From positions 62,001 to 126,000 of the forward strand of contig JAJIRX010000028.1 of assembly GCA_023853785.1 (NCBI GenBank): a DNA stretch of 64,000 bases, in the 5' to 3' direction. The notes under the pieces were generated by a model. That model worked only from the letters and a program-made list of their open reading frames with translations, had not been told where the DNA came from and ran no database searches. Origin of the DNA: Psilocybe azurescens (taxonomy: Eukaryota; Basidiomycota; Agaricomycetes; Agaricales; Agrocybaceae). The translations under genes and the position numbers were made by a program. Positions 45,846 to 58,478 of the stretch are shown in pieces. Position 1 is the stretch's first letter. Every line of letters begins with the position of its first letter.

Positions 45846-47178
45846 ATGGCCCCGATGCACGCAACGTTCTTTTTAACATTCATTTTGACATTGGTTGTGC
45901 GGTGTGTTTGGGCGGAGACGCATACTATCACGTTTGACAATCAGTGAGTACTACACAGTCACTGGCATGTTCACCATCAGAGCGAGCGGACTGATTTTAT
46001 GGTTAACGAATAGGTGTGGGCATGGGACTGTATGTTTGTTTCTCCAGTGTCATGGAACCAGGATAGATTGGATTGCTTACAGAGATAGGACTCCTTGACA
46101 GCCGCAGTTAATCCAACAGGGAAACATATTGTCAACTGGCAAGCCTTTCAAGTCAAACGGCCCATTCATCTCTGGAATTGCGTAAGTCTTGTTTTTAGGC
46201 GGCTATATTCTTATGAGGGATATGTATGCTGACTAGGGTTCATTGCGGTTTGAATTCTAGATATCTCCAGACCGGTACGTAATTTCCTGGTGGCGTGCAT
46301 TCCCTGATAACAAGAGCAAAATTGGTATGTACAGGTAATTGCTTGCTAAATGGTGAAGGGTGCTCGTTGGTTGAGATGACTTTGGTGAATCCGACGTGTG
46401 CTGGATGTGGCTCGAGCACGGATATTTCTCTTATCCCTCCGTGAGCAGAGTCGCAATTTTACCTGCAAGATTTGGAGTGCTGATTGACCACTTGGTGGTC
46501 GGCCTGGTAGACATGCCTTCTCTGTTCCGGTATCTTTCAGGTACGACAATATGTAAACTGTGAATGGCTCATATGTCGAGCTGATTGATATATTATCTAG
46601 CTATTCTGGAGGCTGTAGTGGTCAGGGAGCTACCTGTATGCAATACTGGCTTCTCTCTTTTTCTATGCTCAAGCCTATTCTATACAGGCACATCCGCGAC
46701 TTGTAAAACGGCGTTCTTCGTCCCGGATGATAATCAAGTGCAGGTCGAATGTCAGGACGAAGATGTCAGCTGCTTTCCTTTTGCTTGATACGAGTACAAG
46801 CTCACCTTATTTTGTCGTCAGGTCGACCTTTTAATCACGTTCTGCCCCGGGGCTACAGGAGGAGGAGGGACACCACCCAAGGCATCCTCTTCATCTGTAA
46901 TCCAGGCTATCCCCACCAAAGCATCTATCGGTTCTACGACCGAGTCGCTCACTCAAGTTATAGCTGCTCCAACCTCCTCGGGCAATGTGAAAGCGAGTCA
47001 GATAGCCAGCGTACCCTCGACGCCTGCGTCTGTGCCGAATGCCCCGAAATGCGCCACGAAACGGACTGCCCGACGCCGTCGTGGTGTTCCTGTTCCTGTT
47101 TCTGAGGAGAGTCAGAGACACCGTCGTGGTGGTCTTCGAATGGCTCATGCGCATAGTAATGCTCGGAAAGATTTCTGA
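45846..47178 (+). CDS. Secreted glycopeptide-like protein (Cys-rich, basidiomycete family)
   Basis: Signal peptide MAPMHATFFLTFILTLVVRC-VWA, then a beta-rich domain: HTITFDNQCGHGTPQLIQQG, NILSTGKPFKSNGPFISGIA, YLQTGNCLLNGEGCSLVEMT, GSSTDISLIPPHAFSVPVSF, CNYSGGCSGQGATCTSATC and CQDEDVDLLITFCP. This is the agaricomycete family usually annotated as glycopeptide, with a thaumatin-like look (ITFDN start, many Cys pairs). A low-complexity Ser/Thr/Pro region and a very basic tail (CATKRTARRRRGVPVPVSEE) follow; no GPI signal was seen. Introns are short, near 45948-46013, 46031-46103, 46181-46260, 46275-46333, 46440-46489, 46541-46600 and 46765-46823. Role unknown; relatives are secreted during fruiting or wood growth. 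Confidence 0.68.
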
Positions 47179-48208
47179 TATGTTTTTATATTTAGTGCTA
47201 GGTGTGTCCGAGCGGGATCCTTGGATGCATTGAAGCAGCGTATTTTATTTCTCTATCTCTATTTCCATCTATCTTTAGCTCGGTCGGTAGACTGGATTCT
47301 ACGAGGAGAAGGAAGGCGGCGCCTTCTAATCTAACGAGCACTCATCTGCTAGCAGCATTCAGGTAATGTTGTACATATATCATCATTGTTATGTATACAT
47401 ACACGATCATTAGCCCTACACGTTCTTTATACAATGCGCTATCTTTCCAGTAGAGACGCTACTGTGAGACTCGATAGCCCATAGATTCGTTAAGATGACG
47501 CATTGCCAAAAGAAGCGCATGCTTGCCAATATTACCACCCCTGTCGGCTCGGGCTGAATACTTTCTTCTTCGAGCATGAAGAATGTCTCACCTCGATCAT
47601 CGCGCATCTTTTTGGGGGAAATGTGTTACTATATGAGGGAGCGGGATCGACTTGGTCACGAAGCAGCAACATCCCCGTCAAGATGCGTTGGCAACTTAAT
47701 TGCTCGGCCTGGGCTTCTAATTGCAGGCCAAGGAAAACATGGAAAATGGAGGAGAAAATCAAAATAGTACAAGTATTTGTGCCAGAGTCTATTCATCCCA
47801 TGTCCATTGATAGAGCTCCTGAGTGATGTACGATTGGACGTAATTGTGGAAAGAAGTCGATAGGCGGTCGAGTTGGCGTCGAGATCTAAAAACAGTCTAA
47901 AACGTCAAAAGGATAATGGACTGTTTTTGTTTGATTTGGAGGTTATTGTGACATAATTTGATGTTATTTGTACACTGTTCGAACTATTGTGATGCCGCAC
48001 AAAGTGGGACGGAATTAACCTTCCACTCAACTTTCTATCGCGATATCTCCCCCTCAATACAACTCTTATTCAATACCCAAACACACATATCCCCTTTCTA
48101 TACAAACCACTCCTCTCTCTTTCCAACCAACGACTTGTTACCCCCAAATTTTTAACGACAGCGACACCTTACAATCTCTAAACGACTCCACAACCGCCCA
48201 ACAAGGCT
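47179..48208. other. Intergenic
   Basis: About 1 kb. Short frames on both strands near 47500-47800 overlap each other and lack splice or family support. From 48010 the sequence is C/T/A-rich, the probable leader of the following gene. Confidence 0.45.
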
Positions 48209-51200
48209 ATGTCAGTAAACGAACTACACGAACAAGGAGTATTCCAGCGTCTGCAACTCCGATCCTCGACTCCAGGTGAGTAATAGCAATGCTGCCTCTT
48301 TAATAGGCGGCTAAATTACGAACGTGTGCAGCACCAAATGAGAAAGGTACAGCATTTGCGCCCTTGAACTCCCTTTGCACCGAACTAAGTCGTCTCCTTA
48401 GTTCTCAGTTTCTTAGAGGGAATGGCTAGGACCGGAGAGGAGCCTGATATCACCCCACCGCGCTCAATGGTCGATCCACACGAGTACATGAAAGCCGAGT
48501 CTATCCGCAGCGGTGGTGGGGGCAGGAACACTCCGCAGATTTATTCACCAGCGCCGAGGAAGCAAAGCAAGCGACACCCTCATCAACCCCGGCTTGGCGG
48601 GCTTCCCTTATTCACCAAGGAATGGCATCAAGATTAACGGCCACCTTCCAGAGATTGATCGTGACGATGTGGAATCGAACATCCAGGATGGAATCAGGTC
48701 GGAATTAGGAGAGCCAGTGGTGCGTTTCTATGGGTGGATCCAGCGCTTTGCCGTCTAGATTTTTCTGATAGCTGCTGCAGCGAGAGCCTGGACCGAATGA
48801 TCCACCGGGACCCAAATACGAGTCCTACGACTCTGGACCGTCGTTTGAAACTTTGGCCCTCTGCCGCAAGATGGACCAGCGTCGCACAACCCATATGCTA
48901 GAGGATCATGGAATGTAAGTGAGGTAACCCGGATGAAGAGTGCAGCCGAGGACTAAAATAAATACAACAAAAGCCTGTTTGGACAGATCTTGTGAACGGC
49001 GGTGAACAACAACATAATGATAATGGGAATGCTACCGGGTTGACGGAAGGAGGGCTGTCTGCGTATCCCGCTGGATTGACGTCAGCGAATAATATGCATG
49101 CTTCGGAGAACGGCGGCACGCCCCGACAAACTTCCGTAAATATTGACATCCATCCTCCGTCCCGTGCTACTCCAACCAAGTCTTCTGAACACGATATCCC
49201 ATCCGTGCGTGAGAATTTCCTTTATTATGCAATTTCTCTCGTTATTTACGCCCTCTCTCCTAGTCTCCCAAGCATCGCGCCCCGAGCAAAGCAGGAACGG
49301 ATCAGCGTCCTTGGTCCCCCCTTTCCGCCAGGTCGAAACTCACAAGAGCAACAGAGAAGGGTACTGTATATCCACCACTCCCAGAAAGCAGAATGGGCGA
49401 CTTCGATACCCAATACGACGGCCCCAGTTCTCCTACATCTAAATCACGTGCGCGTTCCAAGGTCGCCTCTATTTCTCCCTCGGAATCCCCTTCGCAGCAG
49501 AGGGTACAGTTGTTTGCAGCCAAACAACCGTATCCCAATGGTAATGGTAACGGCAGTACGTAAACCCACGCTCTTCTTCGCGAGATTCGCCATCTGATAA
49601 GCATATTGCTGGGTTCAGGTCGCTCTCCTCCGCCTGCATCTGTCATGTCGGGATGTGCCCCGGGCCACCAGTCGCGTCCCTTTTCGCCGTATCGACACGC
49701 GCCGACTCAGGAGGATCTTCTCAACGCCGCTATGAGAGGCCGTGCGCTCGTGATTCCACAAGAACCGGAGAAGGCGCCTTCGATTGCATCTTCAAAATCC
49801 CCCCTCGAAGGTGCAGTCACCCCAGAGCAGAGCACTGTCGCAGATGGAGGGTGGGAGACCTCCGTCGAGTGTGGGGTCTAGGTCATCGCGCCAGAGTCGA
49901 AGCGAGCAGCAGCAGCAGCAGCAGCCGGACAGGAATCAGACGCCCACACCTAGGTCGCCTATGCGATCTCATTCGCCGGAGGGCTTTGATCCCTTGGACC
50001 CCGGAGGAAACTAGGATTGTGAATGAGGCTCTCGGACGAACACCTCGCACGTCTGTGTATGCTGCTCCATTGGAAGATGATGTGGCTGGGCATTACCATG
50101 ATATGGAGCTGTGCGTCCTCCTTCATCAGGAGAATGATCCTGCGCAGCACGAGTTTGTGAAGAAGGCTCTGAGGAAGGCGGTCCGGCAGAGGATTAGAAA
50201 ACTTGGGATGAAGTATGACCATGAGGTATATTTTGCTCCTTCTTTTGAACGTGACCTGGTTTTTACTAAGTTTCATTTCTAGTCAATTAAACAGTACAGG
50301 AAGTCATATCACGATCACGATCCTAGCGTTCATCTCCGACAAGACTATGGATCGGATGTAAGCATGCTTTCATATCTCGAATGGAATTAACGTTAAAAGA
50401 ATTCCTTAGGACACACCGCCACAGTGGGCGGCAGATCTTAAACGTGAAATGGTGCTCATGCAACAGCGAATCGAGAGCCTTGGTCCCAAGATTGAGAACC
50501 TCAAGATTACCGACAGGTCGTTCAATGCTAATGGGTCGCGATTTGCGTACGAGCCTGATGAATCGTCACGAACACCGATGACACAGACCGTCAACATTCA
50601 GACGCAGCCCACTGGCACTATGGCCGATTCGATGTATCAGGCTCCCGAGACGGAGATGATGCTCGACGACGACGGCAATGTGCGCGATTACGACGAAGAC
50701 GACAGAACGGAGACGGAGACCCCGCGACATATTCCGCACACAGACGGCGAGACGCGGTCGGCCCCGCGCAGTATGTACGGGATGTCTGAGAACGGGCGCG
50801 ACGATTCGCCGGGCCAGCAATACCTGGAAGAGGAGCTCTATAAGCTCAGGCAGAAACCGAACGGCAGCCAGCTGTCGCACAAATCGTGGGAGGTGGCGCA
50901 TCACGACGACCGCGACGACGAGGACTATGATGATGACCATGAGCAGATGCCGATGTCGGGCCTGCCGACGATCCCGGACACGAATGGCGATGCGTACCAT
51001 GATGACCGGTCGACCTCGCCGCCGCTGCCTGAGCTGCCCGTAGAGGCGACGTCGCGGAATATGGAGGTGCGGCCGCAGGGCCCGTGGAATACCGTGGACT
51101 ATAGCACGGATGCGCAACAGCAGCAGCCGCAGCAGCTCGCGCCGTGGCAGCGGATCCACTCGCGGCTGCTGAGCTGGGCCATCATCTGGCCCGCGAGCGA

Positions 51201-52011
51201 GCTGGAGCACGCGCTGAACAGCACGACGCGCGGGCAGCAGGTGGACGAGGTCGCGCTGAGCATCTGGTCGACGCAGGCGTACAAGCGCTACGTCCGCGCG
51301 CGGCTGACGGACAGCCCGCAGGGCGTGGTGGACAGGCTGTTTGTGCCCCCGAATATGGCGGATGCGATTAGCAATGCGGTGTTCAATGGGCGGCATGGGG
51401 ATGCGTGTGGGATGCTGAAGGATCTGTGGACGCCGTTTGGGCTGGAGGGAAGTCCGAGGCTCATTGTGGTTCTGGCGAAGCATAGGTCGGATCCTAATCA
51501 TTGGGTTGTTCATCGGTATGTCGCTGTGGTCTTTGTTTCGTGTTTTGAACGGCTCTGAGGGTTTTTTCTTACTTAGATTCTCGTTACCTGATGGAGCTCT
51601 CACAACGTATGACTCGTACCCTGAACGAACACTTCCCGACGGCAGAGTATGTTACATTTTATTTTCATTCATTCAGCGGGGGCACCGACTGATGCTATTT
51701 CTTTCTTTCAGCCACTTGGCTGGTGGTTCGCCATCCGCGTAGCCTGGCCCAACACGATGTACCCAAGCCCCGACCACCTCGTGCAGAAGATGGTGCGGCT
51801 CCACAGGCCCCTGCAGCTGCCCATCGACAACTCGGTCGCTGCTGCGGGCATCTGGCGCAATGTCCTCATGGGCTCGCGCGCGGAGCGCAGCGTGGATCTG
51901 GAGCGCCTGAGGGATTTGATTAATACGGAGGTTAAGAACTTGAAGCAGAGGAAACAGCTGGGCAAGTTGTCGATTGGCGCGCCAAGGCCTGCGTGGGAGG
52001 ATATGAGTTGA
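48209..52011 (+). CDS. Large uncharacterised basidiomycete protein
   Basis: Long multi-exon gene of roughly 1000 residues. The N-terminus MSVNELHEQGVFQRLQLRSS is followed by Pro/Ser-rich, disordered segments, a Gln run (Q6), and a folded block: EETRIVNEALGRTPRTSVYA, MELCVLLHQENDPAQHEFVK-KALRKAVRQRIRKLGM. Then come REMVLMQQRIESLGPKIENL (coiled coil), an acidic region (HHDDRDDEDYDDDHEQ) and a C-terminal domain: RIHSRLLSWAIIWPASELEH, LSIWSTQAYKRYVRARLTD, VDRLFVPPNMADAISNAVFN, GWWFAIRVAWPNTMYPSPDH and RLRDLINTEVKNLKQRKQL. I do not recognise it. GC-rich with strong third-position bias in the large 50449-51558 exon. At least four one-base slips (48518-48522, 48630-48631, 49799-49804, about 49991-49996) break the reading in short homopolymers. 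Confidence 0.7.
49907..49924 (+). repeat. CAG trinucleotide repeat (polyGln)
   Basis: Six CAG units in frame with the large protein encode Q6; a short, potentially length-variable microsatellite. Confidence 0.85.
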
Positions 52012-52537
52012 ACTTGATGGGTTTCACTTTTTCTTTCTTTCACTGAGGTCCTCCCTCTTCTCGTATTGTCCGTCATTTCATTTTTGGCTCGATGCTTTGC
52101 TTTTTTTCTACACTACTTTTTCTTTCAATTTGCTGTCCCTGTGATGGACTGAACCAGCCGCTCAGTAGATGCTGGCTATTATATACCTTCGTTCGCTTTC
52201 CCGGACTCCCCATTTTCGTTTGCTACATACTTGGATTTGGATGTTCTTTTTTTTCTTTCTCGCCTAGTTTTTTGCTCTGTTGTACTGTGGTGTATATATA
52301 TTGCGTTGAGCTGGGATCTTCTTATCTTTTTACGGGTGTTTATGATGTAGTATGTAGTACTTATTATAAGATCGATGAATACATTACTGCGGTTCCTGCC
52401 AGGTTTTTGTGTTGCCGTATGATTTTCAAGTCAAGGAAGGGGGCAAGTTAAGCTTGATCATAAGAGGATTATCGACAGATCTGTGGTGCGCATGAGCTTT
52501 AGAATATGCCCGTATATGATCCAGAACAACGTGCCCA
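52012..52537. other. Intergenic between convergent genes
   Basis: T-rich 3' flank (several T-runs at 52024-52270). No gene supported. Confidence 0.45.
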
Positions 52538-53043
52538 TTAAGCCCATTTTTCATTTCTCAATCCCATGCCATAGTACCAGCAAGCGCGTCGTTTTCCGTT
52601 GACTCGAATGTCGAGTTGAACCTCGGAGGGCATATTCAAGATTCTTTGGGAGATGTCTTCCGCTTCTTTGGGGTGAGAATGTGTATGTGCAACCGATCTC
52701 ATAGATTGCGCAAGACGGTCGTGAGGTCTGTTAATGATTCAGAGACGTCCATGGCTGGTGTTGGATGATTAAGAAGCTGCATGTGAGGTCTGGGATCTAC
52801 AAGCGCGCGTAATTCCTTTTAATAATACATATATATTCAGCCCAGTGTTTACTCTGTGTTTTCAACGGAAACGCAGATACTAACTGAATGAAGAGCAAGA
52901 GCATCGCGGTCCAGTTTTTCGCGCATGTCCTCGTTGCGAGATTTGGTGGCAGAGAGGTGCTTTTTCTTGAAAGCTTGCTTTGCGGCGGTAGCCTGCTTTT
53001 TGGCTGGCTTTTTGGTAGGTTTGGAGCGCTTATCTTGAGCCAT
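52538..53043 (-). CDS. Small basic protein of unknown function
   Basis: Starts MAQDKRSKPTKKPAKKQATA, a Lys/Ala-rich nucleolar-type tail, then MREKLDRDALALHS. After an intron (about 52800-52888) the reading is ELRALVDPRPHMQLLNHPTP and AMDVSESLTDLTTVL, then MRSVAHTHSHPKEAEDISQR and ILNMPSEVQLDIRVNGKRRA. A one-base slip near 52707 separates the last two parts; a missing base there gives a continuous protein of about 140 residues. The gene is divergent from YSH1, with about 200 nt between start codons. No family name can be given; a nuclear or nucleolar site is guessed from the basic tail only. Confidence 0.55.
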
Positions 53044-53245
53044 GACAATGCGAGAGCGAATAGTACTATCAACGCAAATCGAGGCTTAGTCGCGGCAAAG
53101 ATATTTTTGATGTTGATTACGTAAACCGAGAACGGACTCGACTGCAATCGTTTCGTTTGACTCTGACTCTTGTTCGACTCCAAGTCTCCTTACCGCGACT
53201 ACCACCATCACGACATCAAGCACGGTTGGGTTTGGGACGTATAAT
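53044..53245. promoter_or_regulatory. Shared divergent promoter of the small basic gene and YSH1
   Basis: 202 nt between divergent start codons. No TATA box was seen. A candidate bidirectional promoter serving a housekeeping gene. Confidence 0.35.
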
Positions 53246-56200
53246 ATGGCAGATACACCTACGCTGAGCGTGACCATGCTTGGTGCTGGCCAAGAGGTCG
53301 GCCGCTCGTGTTGTGTGCTGCAATATCGGGGCAAAACTATTGTGTGCGATGCGGGTGTTCACCCTGCGTACAGTGGAATGGCATCACTTCCATTCATCGA
53401 CGAACTTGATTGGAGCACGGTCGATGCGCTTCTCATTACCCAGTGAGCTTGCTTAGCTATTTCGATAAATGTGAGGTCAGAAAGCTGAGGATAATGTCAT
53501 TTAGTTTTCATTTGGACCATGCTGCTGCTTTGACATACATTACGGAAAAGGTGACTATTTGAACCCCCAGTGTTCAACCAAGAGATAAATACTCATCTTT
53601 GAATGCGTTAAGACGAACTTTCGGGATGGCAAAGGAAAAGTATACATGACACATCCTACAAAAGCTCTACACAAGTTCATGATGCAGGATTATGTTCGTA
53701 TGGGGTATGACTTGTTTTATGTCCCATGGAAGGCTTTTCTTACAACATTGTTTACAGCTCATCATCCTCAGATGCTTTATTCTCTCCTCTCGACATGTCC
53801 ATGTCTCTGGCGGACATCATTCCCGTTTCGGTGCATCAGTTGATCACCGTGTGCCCTGGGGTCTCCTTCACACCGTACCATGCAGGGCATGTTCTTGGTG
53901 CTTGTATGTTTCTAATTGATATCTACGGGCTGAAGATCCTTTACACTGGAGACTACTCACGCGAGGAAGACCGGCATTTGGTCAAGGCGGAATTGCCACC
54001 CGTGCGCCCTGACGTGCTGATCGTCGAAAGCACTTTCGGGGTGCATACTCTGGAAGGACGAGAAGAAAAAGAACTCCGGTTCACGAACCTGGTGCATTCG
54101 ATCATTCGACGTAATGGCCACGTCCTTCTTCCTACTTTTGCTCTCGGTCGTGCCCAGGAGCTGCTGCTCATTCTCGAGGACTATTGGAAGAAGCATCCTG
54201 ACCTGCACAGTGTTCCGATCTACTATGCTTCTAGTCTTGCTAGAAAGTGTATGGCTGTCTACCAAACTTACATTCACACCATGAACTCTAGCATTCGTTC
54301 TCGGTTTGCTAAACGAGATAATCCATTCGTCTTCAAGTGCGTTTTTCCATTATCCCTTTTGCCTTTGCTAATGACGATTTGTTTTGAAATAGGCATATCT
54401 CAAATGTGCCGCATGCTCGTGGGTGGGAAAAGAAAATCGCTGAAGGGCCTCCATGCGTTGTTCTTGCCAGTCCAGGTTTTATGCAAATTGGGCCTAGTCG
54501 AGAATTATTTGAGCTATGGGCTCCAGACTCAAGGAATGGTTTGATTATCACTGGATATTCTATTGAAGGGACATTAGCTAGGGTGAGTTTCTACCGGTTC
54601 TGTATTACCGCTGGGCTGGGAAGACCATGCGCCTCTCATGTATATACTATTGTTTCAATGGTCATCTTTGTTTTCTCCCCTTCTCTCCTGCGACCGATGT
54701 TAGCTTCAAAGACTCAACAAAACCCTTCCTAACCCTTTAGGACATCATGACTGAGCCTGAAGAGTTTACTTCTTTAAAGGGGTCTCGATTCCGAGAAAAG
54801 CATCTGTCAACGACATCTCATTCAGCGCCCACGTCGATTACTCTCAAAATTCGGATTTCATCGAGCAAGTCAAGGCTCAGCATGTTGTAAGTTGCCGTGA
54901 CAGTCTCCTTGAGCGCTTGTTTTGTCTGACGGTGGTATCTTCGTTAGATCCTGGTACATGGCGAAGAAGGAGCGATGAAGCGTCTGCGTGCCGCTATGAC
55001 CTCGCGTTACAAAGAACGCGACGAAGATGTTAAAATCCATTCACCAAGGAATCTGGAAACATTGCACTTGTCTTTCCGAGGCGAACGGATAGCCAAGGTG
55101 AGTAACCCTATTTTCTTCGATCAGCGTAAACGAAAGCCTGCCTCAACTTTTCGTCATAGGCGATCGGTACTTTGGCAGACAAAACTCCGCAGGGCAACGA
55201 CGTTCTATCTGGTCTGTTAGTGGCCAAGGACTATTCCTACACCCTTTTGGACCCACGCGACTTGCGCGACTTCGCCGGTTTGACAACATGTACGCTGACA
55301 CAGCGCCAGAAGATCGTTCTCGGTGTCGGCTGGTCGTTGGTCAAGTGGCATTTAGAGGGCATGTATGGTACCGTCGATGAGGGTATGGATAAGGATGGAG
55401 TACCGACTATGCGAGTGCGTGTCTACTGCTTTGTTCTTTTCTTAGACCGTGACGACTGATCTCAAGATTGTCCCTTATAGGTTATGGGCGTCGTCGATGT
55501 CAAACACACGGGAGAACACGAGCTTGACTCTGGAATGGGAATCCAGCTCCAGCAACGACATGATCGCGGATTCGACGTTAGCACTTATCACGGGTATCGA
55601 CAAAAGCCCTGCCTCCGTGAAACGTAAGTTTTGATTTTGAGACACGCCAAAACCTGTCAAAAAGCGTACAAGCACTGACAATGGGCGATTTCATAGTGAC
55701 AAGCCATACTCATTCGCACTCGCACTCGCACTCGGATGCTGCGACATATACGCACCCACACGCGGACCCGGACCCTGAAACATCTTCCAATATGCGAATT
55801 CAGCGTTTGGCTATGTTCCTCGAGGCGCACTTCGGCGAGGTCGAGCTGCATATGCCTGAAACGTCAGACGAGGAACCAGAGCTGGGAGAGGGAAGATCGC
55901 GAGCGCGAGCCGTCGTTCCTGGTCCGCCTCGACGACGCCCAGGCGCAAATAGGGTTGATCACACTTGTGCGTTTCCACATGGATCTCTGCTGCAGCTTGG
56001 ATTGATCAGCTTCTTTTACAGGTTGTGGATAGTGCTAATGACGTGCTGAAGAAACGCGTGGAGGCTGTTCTTGACATGGCCATCACCACTGTGAGCTCGC
56101 TGTCCGAGTCGTTCATGTCCGGCGGTCCCGTCATAGCCGAAGACACGACAGCGACCACAACCACGACACTGGTGAACGAAAAGCAGCCCAGCCTTCCTGT

Positions 56201-56252
56201 TGACGAGAAGGTACAGGATGATGGTGCTGAGGAGGTGAAGGCTGATGATTGA
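53246..56252 (+). CDS. YSH1: Cleavage and polyadenylation endonuclease Ysh1/CPSF73
   Basis: The metallo-beta-lactamase endonuclease that cuts pre-mRNA before polyadenylation. [20 protein letters not shown] is followed by [20 protein letters not shown] with the zinc motif HxHxDH (about residues 66-71, split by an intron after the first His codon's CA). Next: [74 protein letters not shown] (beta-CASP), [52 protein letters not shown] and a C-terminal domain with [20 protein letters not shown] and [13 protein letters not shown] His-Ser repeat lies at about 55708-55740. Three one-base slips (54779-54782, about 55524, about 55881) break a gene that should be essential, so consensus error is by far the likeliest cause. 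Convergent with gene E, 100 nt away. Confidence 0.95.
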
Positions 56253-56352
56253 ATTTTACTATATACATGTAGGCTGTAAAATGATGCGTTGTCACGACTG
56301 TAAATTGTACTACTTAATAAAATGATACATAATTGCCGTAGGATTATACTAC

Positions 56353-58478
56353 TCAACCTCTAAATAAGAATCCTCTAACCCGCGACATGGGCTTCGCGAG
56401 AAGCGGGCTGTTGGCTTTAACTGGTGATGTAGACGAGCCGAGAGATACCTCTCGATCCATTGCGTGCTGGGGGAAAGTAATTCGGATATCGTCGTTGATG
56501 CATCTGCTTTGAGATTCTGTGGTACTCCCCGAGTCCGCAGTTATGGTTGTGGTCTGAATCATTGGACCAGAACCTGACGCCTCTGAAATCTGCCACCAGT
56601 CCTCGGATGTGGAAGATACTGAGTGGGCCGAGGCGGAGGTATGTAAAGTGGAGAACGATGACTCGGGGCTCGAAATTTGCAGCTGGCGAAGTTCGTCGCT
56701 TAGTAGGAAGGTTTTGTTATCCTCAAAAGCCTTGTTGGAATTGATATCACGCTGCTCCATATCTGTTATTCCCGATGACTGTGCAGAGAAATGTTCTCCC
56801 TTCATGAATAATGAGTGCTCAGACTCTAAGGCTCCAGATGCCCTCTGGTCGTTCATGATTGCGTCTTGGGTAGACATCGACGTGGAATCGAAGGGAAAAT
56901 ATTGGGCATAGTCAAATGTGAAATGGGCCCGGGTACTGGGAGCGGATATGATTATAACTTCCAAAACGTGAGGTCCGAGAGGGAGATTGGGTGATTCATA
57001 AAACTTTTTCTGCCATTGAGATTTGCTGTTTTGCTTCTGGTGAAACTCTTGCGAATGACGGCCGCCATCAATGATAAACAATGACACCGGAGATTCTCCC
57101 ATTTCTGTGGAATCGATTGTGCCGAATATCATGATTTTGGTACCTTTCGCGATGTTCGTCGACATAGTTTGAAAATGAAACGATATAAAAACATACCTAT
57201 GAAAGGAATTCTCATAGAAGCTCCTGCTAAGTGAGTTCGTGTAGTTGTTCCCAGATATTCGTTATCATTACCACCAAGCGACCAAGTATTGCTCGAATAT
57301 GATATGGTAAGGTCACGATTGTCAATCTTGAACATAGGCTGACTTGCTTTGCTGTGATTATCAGAGTTCGGTACTACTTGGTTTGAATCGACAGAAGGCT
57401 GCCCAGTCGCGACTGTAGTTGGAGTTAAGGGAAGGGAAAGGGGGAACATGTCACAGGGATAGTATTCTGCATAGTCAAAAATAAAAGGCGCCCCTGTACT
57501 TGGTACAGAAGTTACCGTGACCACAAGAACGTGAGGTCCCGGTTCGAGGTCGGGAGATTCGTAAAATCTTTGCTGGTACTGCACTGCCTTAGTCTGATTT
57601 TGAGAAGACATCTTGCCATTGCCACCATCAAGACTAAACAGAGCCGTCGGGGACTTTCCACAGTCCAAAGCATCGATTGTCCCAAAGACCATAATTTTAG
57701 TCCCTTGAAAAGTCCCAGGTAAGTAAAATAATAAGTAGAAGAAATGTCGTACGTACCTATGAAAGGAATTCTCATAAAGGCTCCAGGACGAGTAGTACGC
57801 GTGGTCGTTGCCAGATATTCAGAATTGTTTTCTTCAAGAGACCAAGTGTCGGCTGAATAAGATATGGTACAGTCGCGGTCATCAAGTCGTATAACCATTT
57901 GAACACCTTGATGGGAGGTGTTCAACATTACCGGATGTAGATCCCCAAATTGTTCAGTCGGACTTGCCGTAGATATATCACACGTAGGATGATAGGAGAG
58001 TGTAGGTTTAGTATGACATTCTGCCCAGTCAAAAGTAAAGTAGGCTTTGACACTAGGTACAGAGAGAATGGTGACCACCAAGACATGAGTTCCTTGAGCG
58101 AGGTCAGGCGATTCGTAAAGTTTCTGCTGGTACTGCACAGAATCTGTTTGCTTTTGAAGTAACTCTTGGGTGTGATCGTTATCGAGACTAAACAGAGACA
58201 TAGGAGAGGCCCCAGAAGCCGCTGAATCAATGGTACCAAAGATTACGATCTTGGTACCTTTCGATGTCCTTTCACATCAGCAAGAGAAGTTAAATAGAAT
58301 GAAAATATGTACCTGTGAAAGATAATCTGAGAAAGGCGCCTACTTTATTGGTTCGTGTAGTGGTTCCCAAATATTCGTTTTGACACCCTCCGAGAGACCA
58401 TGTATTGTTAGAATAAAATATTGAGGGATCACGGTCGTCAATTTTGATTACATGTCGGGGTTCACCTGCTTGGTCCAT
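56353..58478 (-). CDS. Protein E: three repeated galactose-binding-like modules
   Basis: Starts MDQAGEPRHVIKIDDRDPSI. Three modules of about 200 residues follow the same plan: IDDRDPSIFYSNNTWSLGG, EYLGTTTRT, LRLSFTG | intron | TKIVIFGTIDSA, SLFSLDN, QYQQKLYESPDLAQGTHVLV, AYFTFDWAE; the second has RLDDRDCTISYSADTWSLEE and YAEYYPCD; the third has KIDNRDLTISYSSNTWSLGG and DYAQYFPFD. In each module the intron falls at the same point, after F-x-G and before T-K-I. The C-terminus is a long Ser/Gln/Glu-rich region ending SRVRGFLFRG. Unlike protein D I see no membrane helix, and no signal peptide. The modules share motif order with proteins A-C, pointing to a jelly-roll fold; function unknown. About 650 residues. 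An extra intron removing a TM region cannot be ruled out. Confidence 0.82.

Noticed and set aside
50566..51603. 345-codon minus-strand open frame rich in Arg, opposite the large protein's main exon
   Set aside because: It is the antisense shadow of a GC-rich acidic coding exon with strong third-position bias; composition is implausible and no splice context exists.
53726..54544. Treating YSH1, the proteases and the BTB gene as pseudogenes because of broken frames
   Set aside because: The slips are single bases in short homopolymers, affect an essential gene, and disappear when compared with paralogues or families; error is likelier than decay.
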